Position numbers and translations under genes: made by a program. The notes below the pieces were generated by a model. The model did no database searches. It was not told the origin of the DNA and saw only the letters and a program-made list of their open reading frames with translations. From Cercis canadensis (lineage: Eukaryota; Streptophyta; Magnoliopsida; Fabales; Fabaceae), in NCBI GenBank assembly GCA_003255065.1, contig QAOA01008374.1, positions 103,525 through 167,524 of the forward strand: DNA of 64,000 bases. The letters run 5' to 3'. Each line of letters begins with the position of its first letter. Position 1 is the first letter of the stretch. This document shows positions 21,642 to 34,706 of the stretch, in pieces.

Positions 21642-22756
21642 TCAAGAACTAGAGTTATCCAAGGTGGGGCTAGAGTCAAGTTGGATTGTTTTTAGCTTCT
21701 TTTCATCAAGGTAATTTTGGTAGATATAAGAACTGAAACCCAAGATTGCAAGCAACACGGCCACAATCTTCACTGCATCCATCTTTTCATGGTAAAAAAG
21801 CACTGCAGCCACAGGCACAAGTGGCAAACTCAGCATGCTAATAACATTGGAGAAGAGGGAAGACACCAAATAGATTAGCCCCACAAGTCCAACAGAACAA
21901 ACCTGCCAAGCCAAAGCTGTCCCAACTAAGGTCAATATATAAACCACTTTTCCTGCTTCAAAATTCTTCATTTCTTCCTTCAAGCTCTTTCCTTCCCCAC
22001 TAGCAAACAATCCCATTATGCAAACAATTGAGGCCATAAGTGATGTCCAAATTTGCATCTCTAGGACCACTGAAAATGTTTCCCTTTTCAAGACCTTCTC
22101 AAATGATAGCTGCATGAGAGAGAGCAAGAGGGCATACCCTGCTGATGCAGCAAGAGTACACAAAAAACCAATTATGTGTTCTTTCTTGGAAACCTTTTTG
22201 TTTTTATCGTCTGAGGAATCGGAATGAACTGCAATAAGTGAAGCTGATAGTGAGACAAGGATCACAGAGTTTAGTATTAAAGTGGTGAGCTTTTGAGAAT
22301 TGATAAGGAAAGAAAAAATGGAATTGAAAGCCAATTGGGAAGCACAAATAAGAGAGTAACTAGATAGAGGAAGATATAAAAGTCCTATTGAGTACAACAA
22401 ATTATCCCCAGCTAGAAGGATACCCAAGGAGAAGTAAACTAAGATGAGAGTGTAAATAGAAGGCTGCCTAGTGAGGCCAGTGACCTTAGGATGGTGTTTG
22501 GGTTGAGGAAAGAGGAAGAGTGGGAGGAAAAGGATTGGGAATCCTGCTGTTTGGACAAGTGTTGCCATCCATAGACTTTCTCCACCTTTCTCAAAGTAGA
22601 ATCTGCCTAGAATGACTGCACCAGATTGGCCTGTCAAGAGCAAAGCAGCGTTGGCTGCCACTAAAACCCACCATTTCCAGTGGTGAAGCATCAAGAGTGG
22701 TGGTGGATGATCATTGATGGTTGGACCACTTGCTATAATTGGTTCTTGGACATTAT
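21642..22756 (-). CDS. Purine permease (PUP family) transporter
   Basis: One long exon encodes about 350 residues from MLHHWKWW, plus about 23 residues before it back to an acceptor at 22758-22757. A short first coding exon is expected further upstream but was not located; no in-frame ATG lies between that acceptor and 22687. The protein has about ten hydrophobic segments in the drug/metabolite transporter fold, with PUP signatures LTGQSGAVILGRFYFEKGG, SLWMATLVQTAGFPILF and GFSSYIYQNY near the end. PUPs carry adenine, cytokinin bases, alkaloids or vitamin B6 across membranes by proton coupling; the substrate here cannot be assigned. A dead partial copy sits at 16063-16360, so this gene was duplicated together with the TPD1-like genes. 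Confidence 0.88.
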
Positions 22757-24185
22757 CTGTAACAATATACGATACATCACTAACAATATCCAGCTTTTAT
22801 TGAACAAAATAAATGGAAAAATTAGCTCCAGTTTTTGCTAGAGATACAGAACAGAATGTCCCAACCAGACAAAAACTCAGCAAATGTTTCTCCAAGAATT
22901 TGGATTCAAAGCAATCTTGAAATTATAAAATTAAAGAAGATAAGGGAAGACAAAAAGTGAAGCTGATTTTAAAGGTACAGTAGTTTATTAAATCTTAATT
23001 TTGGAAACTTTGCACTTTGCCAGGGCCAAGGAAACTACTAAAGTGCATGGGCTAATATGTGTGATGAGAACTAAAACGTTCTTCTATAAATGGAAGAAAG
23101 CCACTAAGCATTCCTTGTTTGAATTCTTTGCTTCTAACTACTGAATTATTATTCTTTATTTGTGCATAGTGGGGTTTGTTTCATTCCCAACAGAATTCTT
23201 GTTTGTATCTTCCTGTTAGAAATATTCACAACATAAGTATAGTAATCTACATTAAGTAAAAAATAAATTTTTGAGCCACACTAATACTTATTTTAGTGTA
23301 TTATGCCACACGCATGCTAGGCCTACGACCACATAATCTACCCAATAACAAGTATCAAAGCTACACACAGCTTCGCAGCATTTCCCTTCAGGCCGGCAAA
23401 GCAGGTGGTTCCTTTTGGACTTTGGCCTACGACCACATAATCTTCCCAATAACAAGTATCAAAGCTACACACAGCTTCGCAGCATTTCCCTTCAGGCCGG
23501 CAAAGCAGGTGGTTCCCTTTTGGACTTGCTTGATTCTTGGTATCAGATCAACTTAAAACTACATTATCCTAAAATTGCCACTTCACAACCTACCTACCCC
23601 AATTCAAGTAAATAAAACTTTAGTTTATTGTTCTCTACTCCTCCCCAGCCCCCTCTTTCCACAAAAAGTTCTTTTTTTTTTTTAATTAAAAAAAAAAAAC
23701 ACCCTTTCATTGTTCTTGGATCCTGTCACAGAAATTCTGCAGAAGAACTTGTAATTTAAACAAACATCTGAAACAATTTGTGATAAATGGGATAATATAT
23801 TGAATCCAAATAGAAAAGGCAAAGTTTCAAAAGCCAAAAACCAATGCTTTGGATGGAAGCTGTTACATATAAACGAATATGGGGTTTCTAATGATCATCA
23901 AGTACTAATATTATAAATATCACTCCTTGAATCTAAATTTACATTATATACAATAAGGAGGAACAATACACGATGAATAATAGACTCATAATTTCACAAC
24001 AACCTTCTCCCTCCTGCTTTTCAATCAAACTTGTGACAACAATCTTCAAGTTGGAAATTTTAACTGCAAGTTGTATGGTATTCTGCTACAACTCTACTGA
24101 GGTTAGTGACTTCTTATTATCCTGCATGATAGAAAGCGATTTGCATAGAGTTAATGTTGAGAAAAGTGAATAAACAGCATTCAAT
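22757..24185. other. Intergenic with tandem duplication and possible LTR scrap
   Basis: Purine permease upstream region, then the 104-bp tandem repeat (listed separately), then AT-rich DNA up to the 3' end of the SH2 gene. A TGTTAGAAATATTCACAAC start at 23215 and TTGGTATCAGATC at 23539 look like the beginning of a Copia LTR and a tRNA-Met primer site, but no proper LTR end joins them. This is a weak hint only. Confidence 0.4.
23320..23528. repeat. 104-bp tandem duplication
   Basis: Two consecutive copies, 23320-23423 and 23424-23528, both start GGCCTACGACCACATAATCT and end near TTTTGGACTT. They differ at only a couple of positions. High similarity implies a recent duplication. Reading frames through it simply repeat the same peptide and are not evidence of a gene. 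It may be the inside of an LTR-like fragment. Confidence 0.85.
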
Positions 24186-27100
24186 CTATGAGCAACAATA
24201 AGCACTCTTCATTATATCTTGCCTTCCCAATCGTGAAAGCTCTGGTTCTGCCAGTAGCATATCTTGTAGTGGTTTCACCACAGTTCCTTTTTCTCCAGAG
24301 CTATAAGATCTACAAAAAAGGTGATTGCTAAATCTGAGGATCCGACGCATACATCAAAACTTCATTGATCAATCCATTTAAACTAATATATAGCAAAAAT
24401 GTAAATGGAAGACTACGAAAATCAAATTTGTCCATCATAAAATCCAAAAATTTCATCACTGGGGGAGGGCGTCCAGGATGTAATTGTGAGACAGACAAAA
24501 GCATCAAGAACTAAACATATCAACCAAAGAGGATAACTGCTGAATTTTCAATTACTCAATGTTTGGTAACCCTCCTCCACCCTAAAATTAAAAAGAAAGA
24601 AAAGAAAAGAAAAAAGTTTGATTTCTCGAAAGTCCAAAAACACATTGGGTGTCTCATCGTCATTTGATCATTTATAACTCTGATTGAAGAGACACCTTAT
24701 ATAGATAGCGCAATAGAAATGTCATCATAAATCATCTTAAAAGCAGAGGAGTTTTAGAGCCCCCAAAACTTCTCTGCTTTTCATTGGTGATAAACCAAAA
24801 AACATGAGATATGAATCCATTGTTCTGTTGCGTAAAATTATCACATATACCAAATTGCAGCAATAGCAAGGTTCAGTGATTCCGTAATATATAACCGACC
24901 TTTTGGACTTCATAACCTGATTCGGTGATTCCCTACCATGAGTTCTTTGATGTATCAGAAAATGCATGAAAATGGAGACACACACTAATCTCAAGGTTAG
25001 ATCCTCAGTTCTCCCTAGTAAATGACATTCATAAAGTCCTCTGGCCCTTGCCTATTTAATTCCAAAATTATCAATTTTCTTTATTCAAAACATCCCAATA
25101 AAGTTGACAATCTGCAACATATTCTATCAATGTTTCACAACTTAAAACAAGCCAGAAAGCTCACCCATAAACATGATCAAGGGAAAGTAGCCTGTGGTGA
25201 AGGTTGTAGTCATTGCCGACATATGTCACAATTAGGCTACCAGCATCTGGGTGGGGCCAACTTCTTGAGGTAGGGAATCGCAGTATAAATGTCCCAGGTT
25301 CTTGAAGTCCCCTGGAACCTTGAAGTGAAGCTTCTGCTTCTTCCTTAGTTATGAATCCTTCTATCCACTTAGGTGAAATAGAATTCCAGATTGGATTTAT
25401 CCAGTACCTTGATATTGTGAAAGCCACTGGGTATAACCAGCACCACATCTTCTCAAAGTTCTCTTGGACCAGATAATCTCGGCATCCAGCAATTCTTCTC
25501 AGAAGCTCCAGATCCTGAAAAAATTAAAATAAAAAGGATATATTTTACAGGCAACAGTTTCTAGGGTTCTGATAGTCACAAAATTTGAGAGACAATGCTA
25601 TAACTAGCATATTTTTCCTCTTCTTTTTCATTTTTCTGAATTTCCAATAAGAAAGAATTTTCTCAAATGCAACAGTTTTACCCAACAACTGGGTATGATA
25701 ACAGTGCAGATGACGACTCTGATGAATATTTATATCTCATCTATAGCATTCGTTTTGTTAGTAACGAGAAACTTATGTAGTAGTCTTCTCTTCAGAAAAT
25801 TTCTATTATGTTCTCTTCCTTTTCCTTCTTCTGTTAAGAGAATCATTACTGCAGCCATAGAGTTATCCTTACAATTCAAAGTACTCATATGACTGATTCA
25901 CCTTTCTAGAGTAGCCTTTAAAATGCTCTGTCAGCCATTAAATCTTTTTATTAAATTCATTATAGAAAGATAACACAACAAATGACACCAACTAATAGGC
26001 AAACAATCCATTTAATAAATTGTATCTTCATCTTTCATAATGAGATTTCTCATTTCAAATGAAGTTAAGCATATTTTAACGCCTCAAAATAATATACATG
26101 GTTTAATATTCAAAGAAAACTGTGACTCAACAAAAGCACCATGTTGCCTCAACTGTAAAATGTTTTCATGGTTAGTCAAAAATAAAGGAAAAGGACCTGG
26201 TGTGTGAGAGATCTTGAACCACAAGAAACCTTCACGAATTGCTCTTCAATCTCATAAACTGCACTTTCCCAACGAATGTGAGGATTGTTTTGAGACATCA
26301 TCTTCCAAACTTTTGTTCCTTCTTCCATCAATCTCTTGGCAATTAATATTTGCTTTCTGATTTAAAAGTAGGGGCAGAAGTCAAATAAGAGACAATGAAA
26401 AAGGTCATTTCCATAAACACACAATTGACCGTATTGAAGCAACATAGTATCTTTTATTCTAAGAGTTAAAAATTAAGCACTGAAGGAACATGAAGAAAAT
26501 GTATTTGCAACCAGGGTAAATTCAGTTTAGTGCAGGAAAACTTCATGAATTGAGAATATGTGCTAGGTAGAGATGCTAGTATTCATCACCTGCAACAATA
26601 TCCCATTCCAGAGGATAAATATTAATGGTGAGATTTTTAATATAACAAGTAAGCACCTTGTTCTGGGAATTAATAAAAAGGTGTAATTTGAAGAATAATT
26701 TTTCAGAAGCGTCTGCAGTTCTCAGCACAATCCTTCTACTTACAAGCATTTATTCGCAATTAGAATCACATGCGTATAAATACAATTATATAACTCCAAA
26801 ATGCCATGAAGAGTAAAGTCAATAATAAAATTCTAATAATAATCAGAGTAAGCAAAATCACCCACCCATGATGTGAACATCCTGAATAGTGTGACACCTG
26901 CTGCGCCAATTCTGAAATTTCTCTGTCAGAAGCAGAGGTAGAAATTTCCTTGAGCATGAGAGACCTCTCAGCTAAGCCTGCCAGGCAGTATTTGAAAATG
27001 GTCATATCAGAGATTGGATTTCTTCTACTTGCAATACTCTTGGAAGGTGAATTTCTCTCCCCTATGCTCTCTGTATCAGATGGGGAGTCATCTACTTCAT

Positions 27101-30100
27101 CAAAGTTCTCAGGTCTTCCTTCCAAGCTTGTTGCAAACTCATTCTCAACCTAATTTATCCATAGGTTTGCATTGATAAATTTATAATTAATATAGAAGAG
27201 ATTGACAGAAAAGGAGACCTATGTTTGACAAATAAATCCTAGAGAGAATTAAAGAAAAAGTCTGCACAGTTTTACATGGCTTATCAAGAGAATAGGTACA
27301 CTGCTTGAAGGCTCTACTAGTTGTCAGAAGGAAAGAAAGTTGGAATGTTCCATTCTGCTGGTGTTAATTTAAATTTTGAATGAAAAGAAAGTATTTGATT
27401 GGCTGGTTTGCCACATGAGATATTGGCGGCCTTGGTGCCACCGACTTGTGTGGAAAATTGGAGGAACATTTTCTGTCACTTCTCCTGTGGACGTAGGCAA
27501 ATAGCCTATCCACATTAAATTCTTGCATGCCTGTGTGTTTGAATTATATTCTTGTGCTAATTTCCCTAACAAAATCTAAGCAACACCAATCTTGGATTTG
27601 TAGCTCCATATTAGCAAAATAAGAGATTCTAGCTAGCACATCATCTACTTGATAAAATCAAATTGGAATCAAATTTAATGTCATAAAATTTAAGAGAGGT
27701 CGCAGATAGAAATGGATCGAAAATGTTAATGTTTTATCCTATATTTGCTACCAGATGAAAAAGGTCATGGGTCATCTAGTGATGATTAATTAAGAAATCC
27801 ATATGCCAAGTCTATGAGAATAAAATAGAAATAGATCGGATATGACTTCCAGTAATAGATTCCTCCTAAACCAGTAGATTGAAATAGTTCTTTCAAACTA
27901 CTTACCCAACATCTATACTTAAATTAAAGTATCAAAAANAAAAAAAAAAAAAAAAAAAAAAAAGGCGCATGAATGACAAGTAAAAGTTTACAGAAAAGAA
28001 AATATTCTATCTTTATACATGTTGAGCACACTAGTACAGTGACTGTAGTATCATGTTCCGCATGATGGACATAAAAGCTATCATGTACTGGGCAGGCCAC
28101 CCATGCACATGCCAAATAACACTTGCAATTGTGATCCTTTTTATGCTTTTATTTATAGATGCTTGAAATAAAACAATTATCTTATATTTTAAAACAAAAA
28201 AATAACTACCTGATTACTGGTCCAGGCATGAGAATTGCACTCCTCATCAGGTAGCTCAGACGTGGGGTCAGCCTTCACTGATACAGATATTTTGTCATGT
28301 CCAAATCTAAACCGCTTTAACAATGGACTGGCTTTTGCTTCATAAACAGAATGCTGATGTTCCAATGACCCATCACCTGTTGGTGATGATTGGGACAAAC
28401 TGAGTCGTTGAAGAGCCGAAGTTGATCTTTTCCATACCAGAGTGGACAACCGTGTGTTATTACGGCTCCTTGAGATACACCGGATTGAATGGGAGAATGT
28501 TTGAAGGAAAGGATAATTTCCTAACTCTGGCACATAAAACCTGATGAGGAACAACCTGTTATCGCACTTGGATGAAAGCTGAAATGGAACAAAAAGATAG
28601 TTACTAATACAATCAAGAGGAATGTGGAAACAAATTACAATACACATAAATCATAGACAAACGTAATATAAGCCACAACCTATAGATTTTTCTGGTAATG
28701 GTTTCAAATATTAGGAGGCTCTAAAATGATTAGGCAGTCAACTTTAAAGCCTATTTCAATTATGGTCATTTGTTCCACATTGTGCTTAAATTTGAAGATT
28801 TCTACTGCAGTTTTTCTTCAAGAGTCATCTGTCCTATCTATGTTTTACAAACTACAAAAATAAACTTCATAAAGGCATCCCTATTTTTAAATATGGTAAA
28901 CAGTGTAAGCAAGAATGATTTATGTACTGCTTAAAAGATAGACCATTGTGTATTTTCCAACTGAAATATGCTTCTCCTGGAATTATCAAATAACAAAGGT
29001 AAGCTGCAAGAAAATTGCTAATCGTCCATATCTTAATAAGAAGAGATAGCACTTGCCAACATTTGATACATTATATCATACATTATATCTGTACCTGAGA
29101 TATCTTGAGCTTAAATGATGCACGTCCCTGCAAAAGTTTGCTTGGCCTTTCACAAGCAGGAAATTCAATCCCATCATAGCTAACCAAAAGCGGTGCTTCT
29201 TCATCAGTTGTATCCTCCACAGGTGCTCCAGTGTCAGCATACAAAAGTGAAGCAAAAACCTGAAAAAATTAGCAATGATTAATGTATGTAATACAAGCTT
29301 AGCTACACTTTCTTGTAGAAAACACTAATTGATCAGCATTAAGAGCCAGGGCTATAAACCTCATTCTCTTTGTCTACAGGCTGGCCAAAGGCATCTGATA
29401 GAACAACATCTAAAGAGAAGTTCCTGCGACAAGATGCCTGTGACAATTTATGCAAAGGCAAATTTGTTGAAATTAGATTTCTTAATCAAAAAAGAAACCA
29501 ACATATGCTAATACTAGGCATCAAGCAGCTTGCAATAATAAAGCTACATCACCAAAAAGTAGCAGCAATAATAGTGAGTTCACTATTTATTTCAAGGGGG
29601 AAAAATAGGATTACTGTTCAGGCATGCATGAGAACCGCAGAAAATGATAATAGTAGATAATAAATCTCAATTTATGTGCCTAGAAAGAAGTATAAAGCAG
29701 AGAATTTATCACCCATGAGGCTATGACTAGTCAGGTTACCAACCACAGAAACTGAAGCCACTGCTAAGTGATAAAATTTAATGTCACTCCACAAACTTTC
29801 AAATTTCCCTCTCCAGGATTTTCTTCTATCTATTTTAATCTTCATTACAAGTAAATAACTTATCTCAAGCCTTGACACTGCAGAGTTGTCTATATAGGTT
29901 TCACTCATTTCAGTAAAATGCATGATAGAAGTTTCATTCTCTGTTTAGATCCTTAGAAATATATGCAACACAAGCATTTGACCTAGATAATTAATGTCTT
30001 AATGTCATACAACTATGGGAAGCTATAAGGAAAAAGTTATGATTTATACTTAAAAAACATGGAACAAAGTTTAAGCCTTTGACAAGGCAGAAGATCATAT

Positions 30101-32633
30101 AAGCATAAATCATAAAAAGCAACTCAAAACTGATGCAAACAAATTGTATTACATATTTCATAAATTAGACTTCGACAGAAAACGGAAGGGTCATTCAAAA
30201 GATGACTCTTTTCCATACATGAAAGTGAACCTGTGCAGTAGATAATAGGATATCCAATGCAAAACATTTTTCTAACCTTGCCACCAACAATGCCCCAAAC
30301 ACCATCACTTTCTTCTTCAATCTCAGAGGCAGATGATTCATCAATGGATAACTTCATAGGAGGGTCCTGGCATAAGATATTACAGAGTTGTTCAGAAAAC
30401 AAATTAAATTTTGTCCTGATTCGGAGAATCTCAGAATAGACATGCAAATGAGAAACTATCACAGAAATTTAAAATCCAAACTACTGTTACCTTTAAATGA
30501 TGATCCTTGATAGATGAAACAAGAGGGAAAACTTCCAAATTGTGCACATAACCCTGTACACCATTGCCATCTCCACCTACATTAGCCAAAGTCATCTTCT
30601 TCAACATACTTGAATTGGATTCCTTGTTTAATAAGGAAGACAGAGGCCTTTCTCCTACAACCTCTCCATTAATCTGAAGTTGGATACGATCAGGAGATAC
30701 CTGTAATGACATGAGAAGATAAGCATCTCATAGGTCAGGCTCAACCAAAAGTGTTTCATTGTTTGTAGGTGAAGTGCTTTCAGGAAGTTACATCCTATGG
30801 GCAAATCGCACACCTTTTCTTTCTGTAATTTTCTCTTTTCTCTCACTTGTAAATGCCAAAACACAGGTTTAAAACATCAATGTAATATAGTAGAGTATAA
30901 CACATTAGTGTCAAAGCCTCATCCTATAACAGTTTATACAAATTGATTACAAATAATATCATCCTTGAAGCCTACAACATACCCCAAAATAAAAGTAAAC
31001 ACAGATATAGGAAAGATATGAAAGAATTAACAATTCCTTAACCGATCAAAGAAGATACCTCACATCCAACATAAACCCATTTTTCCAAAGGAAACTCAAA
31101 ATCTACAGTTGCATGTGGAACTTCTTTCCAGGAATGGAGATTGCCAGTATCAGGAGCTTCTTCATGTAAGAGAAGAACTGGTAAAAGATTCACTCTTTTC
31201 TTGTCATTAATTAAAAGAAAAGGAGCACTTTCTGACATATCATGGTGCACCTGCATACCCACCAAATTTTATTTAGCCATCCATTGGATGGTTGAATTAG
31301 AAAATTCAATATATGTAAGAGTAACAAAATTATGCGGTACAACATATAGAAGCACTACAGGTAGAAAATGGGACATGAAAATCTTAAGTGTTAAGAACAT
31401 GAACGACAGCAGATATGTAACAAAATAAGTATTTATCACATCTCTATTGATTGATAAAATCAATTCGCTAAAGGCTTTTGCGTTGCGCAAGAGAGGTGGC
31501 ATCTACTGATGGATTTGACAAGCTTCATCAGTCTCCATCACATAATGTGGTCATCATATAACCATATATAATTGGGAGATCTAGTCTAAGGACACAGAGG
31601 AACCAAACTTGAAGGTCAGATTTTGATGTAGAATAGAGAGTTGAATTGAGCACATTACTAGGATTCATTAAACGTAAATAACATGGCAATCACTTTTTCT
31701 GGAGGAAAAGAATAGGATAGAAGAAACCTAAGACATAGAAAAGTGGGGGAGAAAGCATATCAAGATTATCAATAGAGAAGATAGATGAGCAAAAACCCTT
31801 TGCGAGAAACATAACTACTATTGATAACCTAATTAATTCTTTTATATGAACTAAATTAATCTTCCTAAGACTCTGAAGCACGGAATTTGGAAAATATTCA
31901 TAACGTTTAGGCACAATTAAACACCAAGGAATTAGTTAAAGGAAAAAATGCTCCCCTGTCTTTTCACAACTCATTTCAAGAATAAGAGAAGTTAAAAAAA
32001 AAAAAATAATGAAATTGAGAAAAATACAAATTATCTAAAACACACTGATTAATGTAGTAAAATAACTGGTATAACTGATTGAAGTATTCAATCAAAAATG
32101 CATAAAAAATTCTAATATTTACAAGTTTCTCATAGTTGATTTGTACAAGGTAATATAAAAAGCTTGTACCTCTACAGACAAGTAAAATCACAGAAAAAGG
32201 AATTACCACTGCTGCTTTCCAAGAAAAAAGGTGTTCCAGAAGCTAACAATTGAAGTTTCAAGCTGCATTATGCACGATTATAAAGCAAGAACAACCATAA
32301 ACCCCACTCTGATCATAAAACTAACCACGCAAGACTTAGATGAGGGGCCAAAGCCATTCTAGAAAACTGACACAAACACAAAAACCCATCAAAAGAAAAG
32401 CATAAAAAATCAAACTTCAATGTTATTCCTCACAACAAAAGCTGGGTTAATGAACAAACACTCACAGAAAACAAGCCGTATGATACCTGTTGGATAATCG
32501 TAGCAGGAAATGAAGTGGAGCTCATCATATAAACCCAAAAGCAGAGAGAGAAAGTGCCCTCTTGTGCTTCAATTTCCAACCTTAAATCCTTCAGCAGCGA
32601 GTACTCTTCGCTTCCCATTGCATCACTATCCAT
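24186..32633 (-). CDS. STAT-like SH2-domain protein (plant SHA/SHB type)
   Basis: Eleven exons in consistent frame: 32633-32487, 31250-31059, 30700-30491, 30366-30277, 29437-29360, 29259-29095, 28578-28210, 27149-26866, 26356-26197, 25514-25165, 24300-24186; 719 residues. The N-terminal 180 residues (FSLCFWVYMM, FPLEKWVYVGCE, IQLQINGEVVGER) look like a LamG-type beta sandwich (inference). A Ser-rich central part and a helical segment with a STAT-like linker follow, then the SH2 domain at about 615-682: KWIEGFITKEEAE and GTFILRFPTSRSW. Arg644 sits in the phosphotyrosine-binding FLVR-like position. Frame continues after an apparent stop at the exon 10 donor: the last exon ends LLAEPELSRLGRQD. 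SH2 proteins are rare in plants; Arabidopsis SHA and SHB are the known class, with poorly defined roles. It lies next to the kinase and TPD1 region, tail towards the purine permease. Confidence 0.88.
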
Positions 32634-34056
32634 GATTTTTTCCCTCTGAATACGAAGCTCAAGAGAGGTTCTTGGGTGGTTTTTCCCAAACTCTTCCGAA
32701 ACCTTAAAACCTTTCCCTCCTAAATTAACAAAAAGACATCAACGAAAACTATCGATTTCAGAATCTTTTTGTGTCTCAGAAAACAGTAGTTCCTTCGCGA
32801 CGGCTGTTAAACTAACGGTTGGTGGTGCGTTCCGATTCTGCTTGAAGAGGTAGGTATCCACTACATCGTGCTGTATGAGGAAACTTTACTATGAGCAATC
32901 AACGTGGAGAAAAGGATGACCATAAGAAGGCGAGTCGTTGACATTGTATGACGTGGCCTTAGCGTTGGCTCTCTTGAGAAACAAGAAGTTGGACTGTTTG
33001 AGCAGTTTGTTGCCTTCAAACGAGCGAAACGACCCTTGAATCTAGGGCGAGGATATAGGAAGCATTATATATCTATGTTACAAATTAGATATTAAATAAA
33101 AAGTAATTATTCTTAAGTTTTAATACTTGATAAAAAAATTTAAAAGGTAAGTGCTTTTTAAAGAGATGTCTATCAACTTTGTGTAAAATAATAAAAATAT
33201 ATTTCGTCTTATGTGTTGATTTTGTTTATATTTAAACATAATAATTATATACTAAAAAAATGACTACATATTTTATATATAATAACTACTTCTATAAATA
33301 TAATAATTAAATAGCGTCAAATAATATTTTTATCATTTTAACACGTGTAATAGACACTTCTTCAAAAAATATTTTGCTTTAGAATTTCTTGGTCTTTTCT
33401 CTCAAATATTAAAACTTAATAATAGTTGTCCCTAAAATAAATCTTTTGATAAAAAATAAAATAAAGTGTCATTTTGGATATTTTCTACTGATATGAAAGG
33501 AACCAAACAATAATTCTCTTTTTATTTTTATATGAATCCAAGTGTTCATCTTTTATGTATATCCTAAAATAACGTATGATATTCTAGTAGTCATGTATCA
33601 CATTTTAAGGTGTATAGTGAAATGCCTACTTTATGAGTTTGAATTACATATATGGCTCAATGTCTTTTTCTTTCCATGTGCTTTATCAAAAGGAAAATGG
33701 TATATGTTATGCATGAAGTAAATAAATCAAATACATTATATATCTATGGTAGAAATTATATATAGATGCAACATGTACAGTATTTATTCTTTTCCTTATC
33801 CATCTAGATTTAGAATCTACAATGTGGTAATTATTCAATAATCTCCTTCATAAGTCTCACTCTAGTTATTTCATATAAAATTTGAATCTATATAGTACTT
33901 ATAAGTTAGAGTACATGATGCTTGAAATTAACATATTATCTTGAAAGCCTAATTAGGTAATGAGTGAGTTGATGAAGTGAGTTGATGAAGTGGGAAGATA
34001 AGTGTGCATGGAGGAATCGTCAATAATATAAAATGTATCGCTTCATACTATCAACT
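32634..34056. other. Divergent upstream region of SH2 and PPR genes
   Basis: SH2 gene 5' UTR and promoter (32634 to about 33030), then about 1 kb of very AT-rich DNA. A block starting CATTATATATCTATG occurs twice (about 33064 and 33735) in the same orientation. No gene seen. Confidence 0.45.
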
Positions 34057-34129
34057 GGGGATGTAGCTCAGATGGTAGAGCGCTCGCTTAGCATGCGAGA
34101 GGTACGGGGATCGATACCCCGCATCTCCA
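34057..34129 (+). tRNA. tRNA-Ala (AGC)
   Basis: 73-nt cloverleaf. Acceptor stem GGGGATG (34057-34063) pairs with CATCTCC (34122-34128) with one G-U, discriminator A. D arm has the A box TAGCTCAGATGG, anticodon stem CTCGC/GCGAG with loop TTAGCAT (anticodon AGC), and T arm ACGGGGATCGATACCCCG contains the B box. No intron; CCA is not encoded, as expected. A T-rich run soon after (CTTTT) can terminate Pol III. It looks functional. Confidence 0.95.
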
Positions 34130-34706
34130 CTTTTGCAAACTTTTTAGTCTAAGAAGTAGATTGATAACTTAAAAAGAAAAGAAAAGAAAATGTTTTTATA
34201 ATTTAGACAAATTTTAAATTATATTTGTATAATTTTTTTTTTAGTTTAATTTTTTTTTAAGTAGATCTCTTATATCACATTTTATTATAACTATATTAGT
34301 TTAGTATTAATATGACATATAATTTTATATGATAATAAAAAAAATTAACGAGATGCTAGAATGATATAAAAATTATCATATCATTAAATTTTTTATACAT
34401 TTTTTTAAATCAAAGTTTAATGAGATTATAACTTTTGTGTCACTTTTGTATGAAGTTATAATTGAGAATAATAATAAAAACTTAATTAAAAAAAATTAAC
34501 TATAAAAAAAAAACTATAAATACCTTATCCAAAATATGTTTAACTAAACGAGAAAGATAACAATTTTCCTTGGGCAATCCTCGGCTCCACACAACACTCA
34601 TCTCTGCATATCTCACTCCTTTCCCTTCGTTACTTGCTCTCCAGAACAAGAACACAGACCACTTCCTTATGCTGATGACATAATTTCCAAACACTAGTTG
34701 AGGTGA
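34130..34706. other. AT-rich spacer and PPR gene 5' region
   Basis: Extremely AT-rich DNA followed by the likely promoter and 5' UTR of the PPR gene (about 34560-34706). Nothing else seen. Confidence 0.5.

Noticed and set aside
23296-23615. Repetitive peptide frames across the tandem repeat
   Set aside because: Frame openness follows from the 104-bp duplication; no homology or splice context.
25161-25448. SH2 gene ending at the TGA after exon 10
   Set aside because: The TGA overlaps a good GTGAGC donor and a downstream exon (24300-24186) joins in frame to a conserved-looking tail.
27930-27963. A-tract with an N as a real biological homopolymer break
   Set aside because: The ambiguous base marks uncertain assembly of a poly(A) run inside an SH2 gene intron.
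33064-33760. Two CATTATATATCTATG blocks as LTRs of an element
   Set aside because: Match is only about 25 bp in AT-rich DNA with no primer site, polypurine tract or coding remnants.
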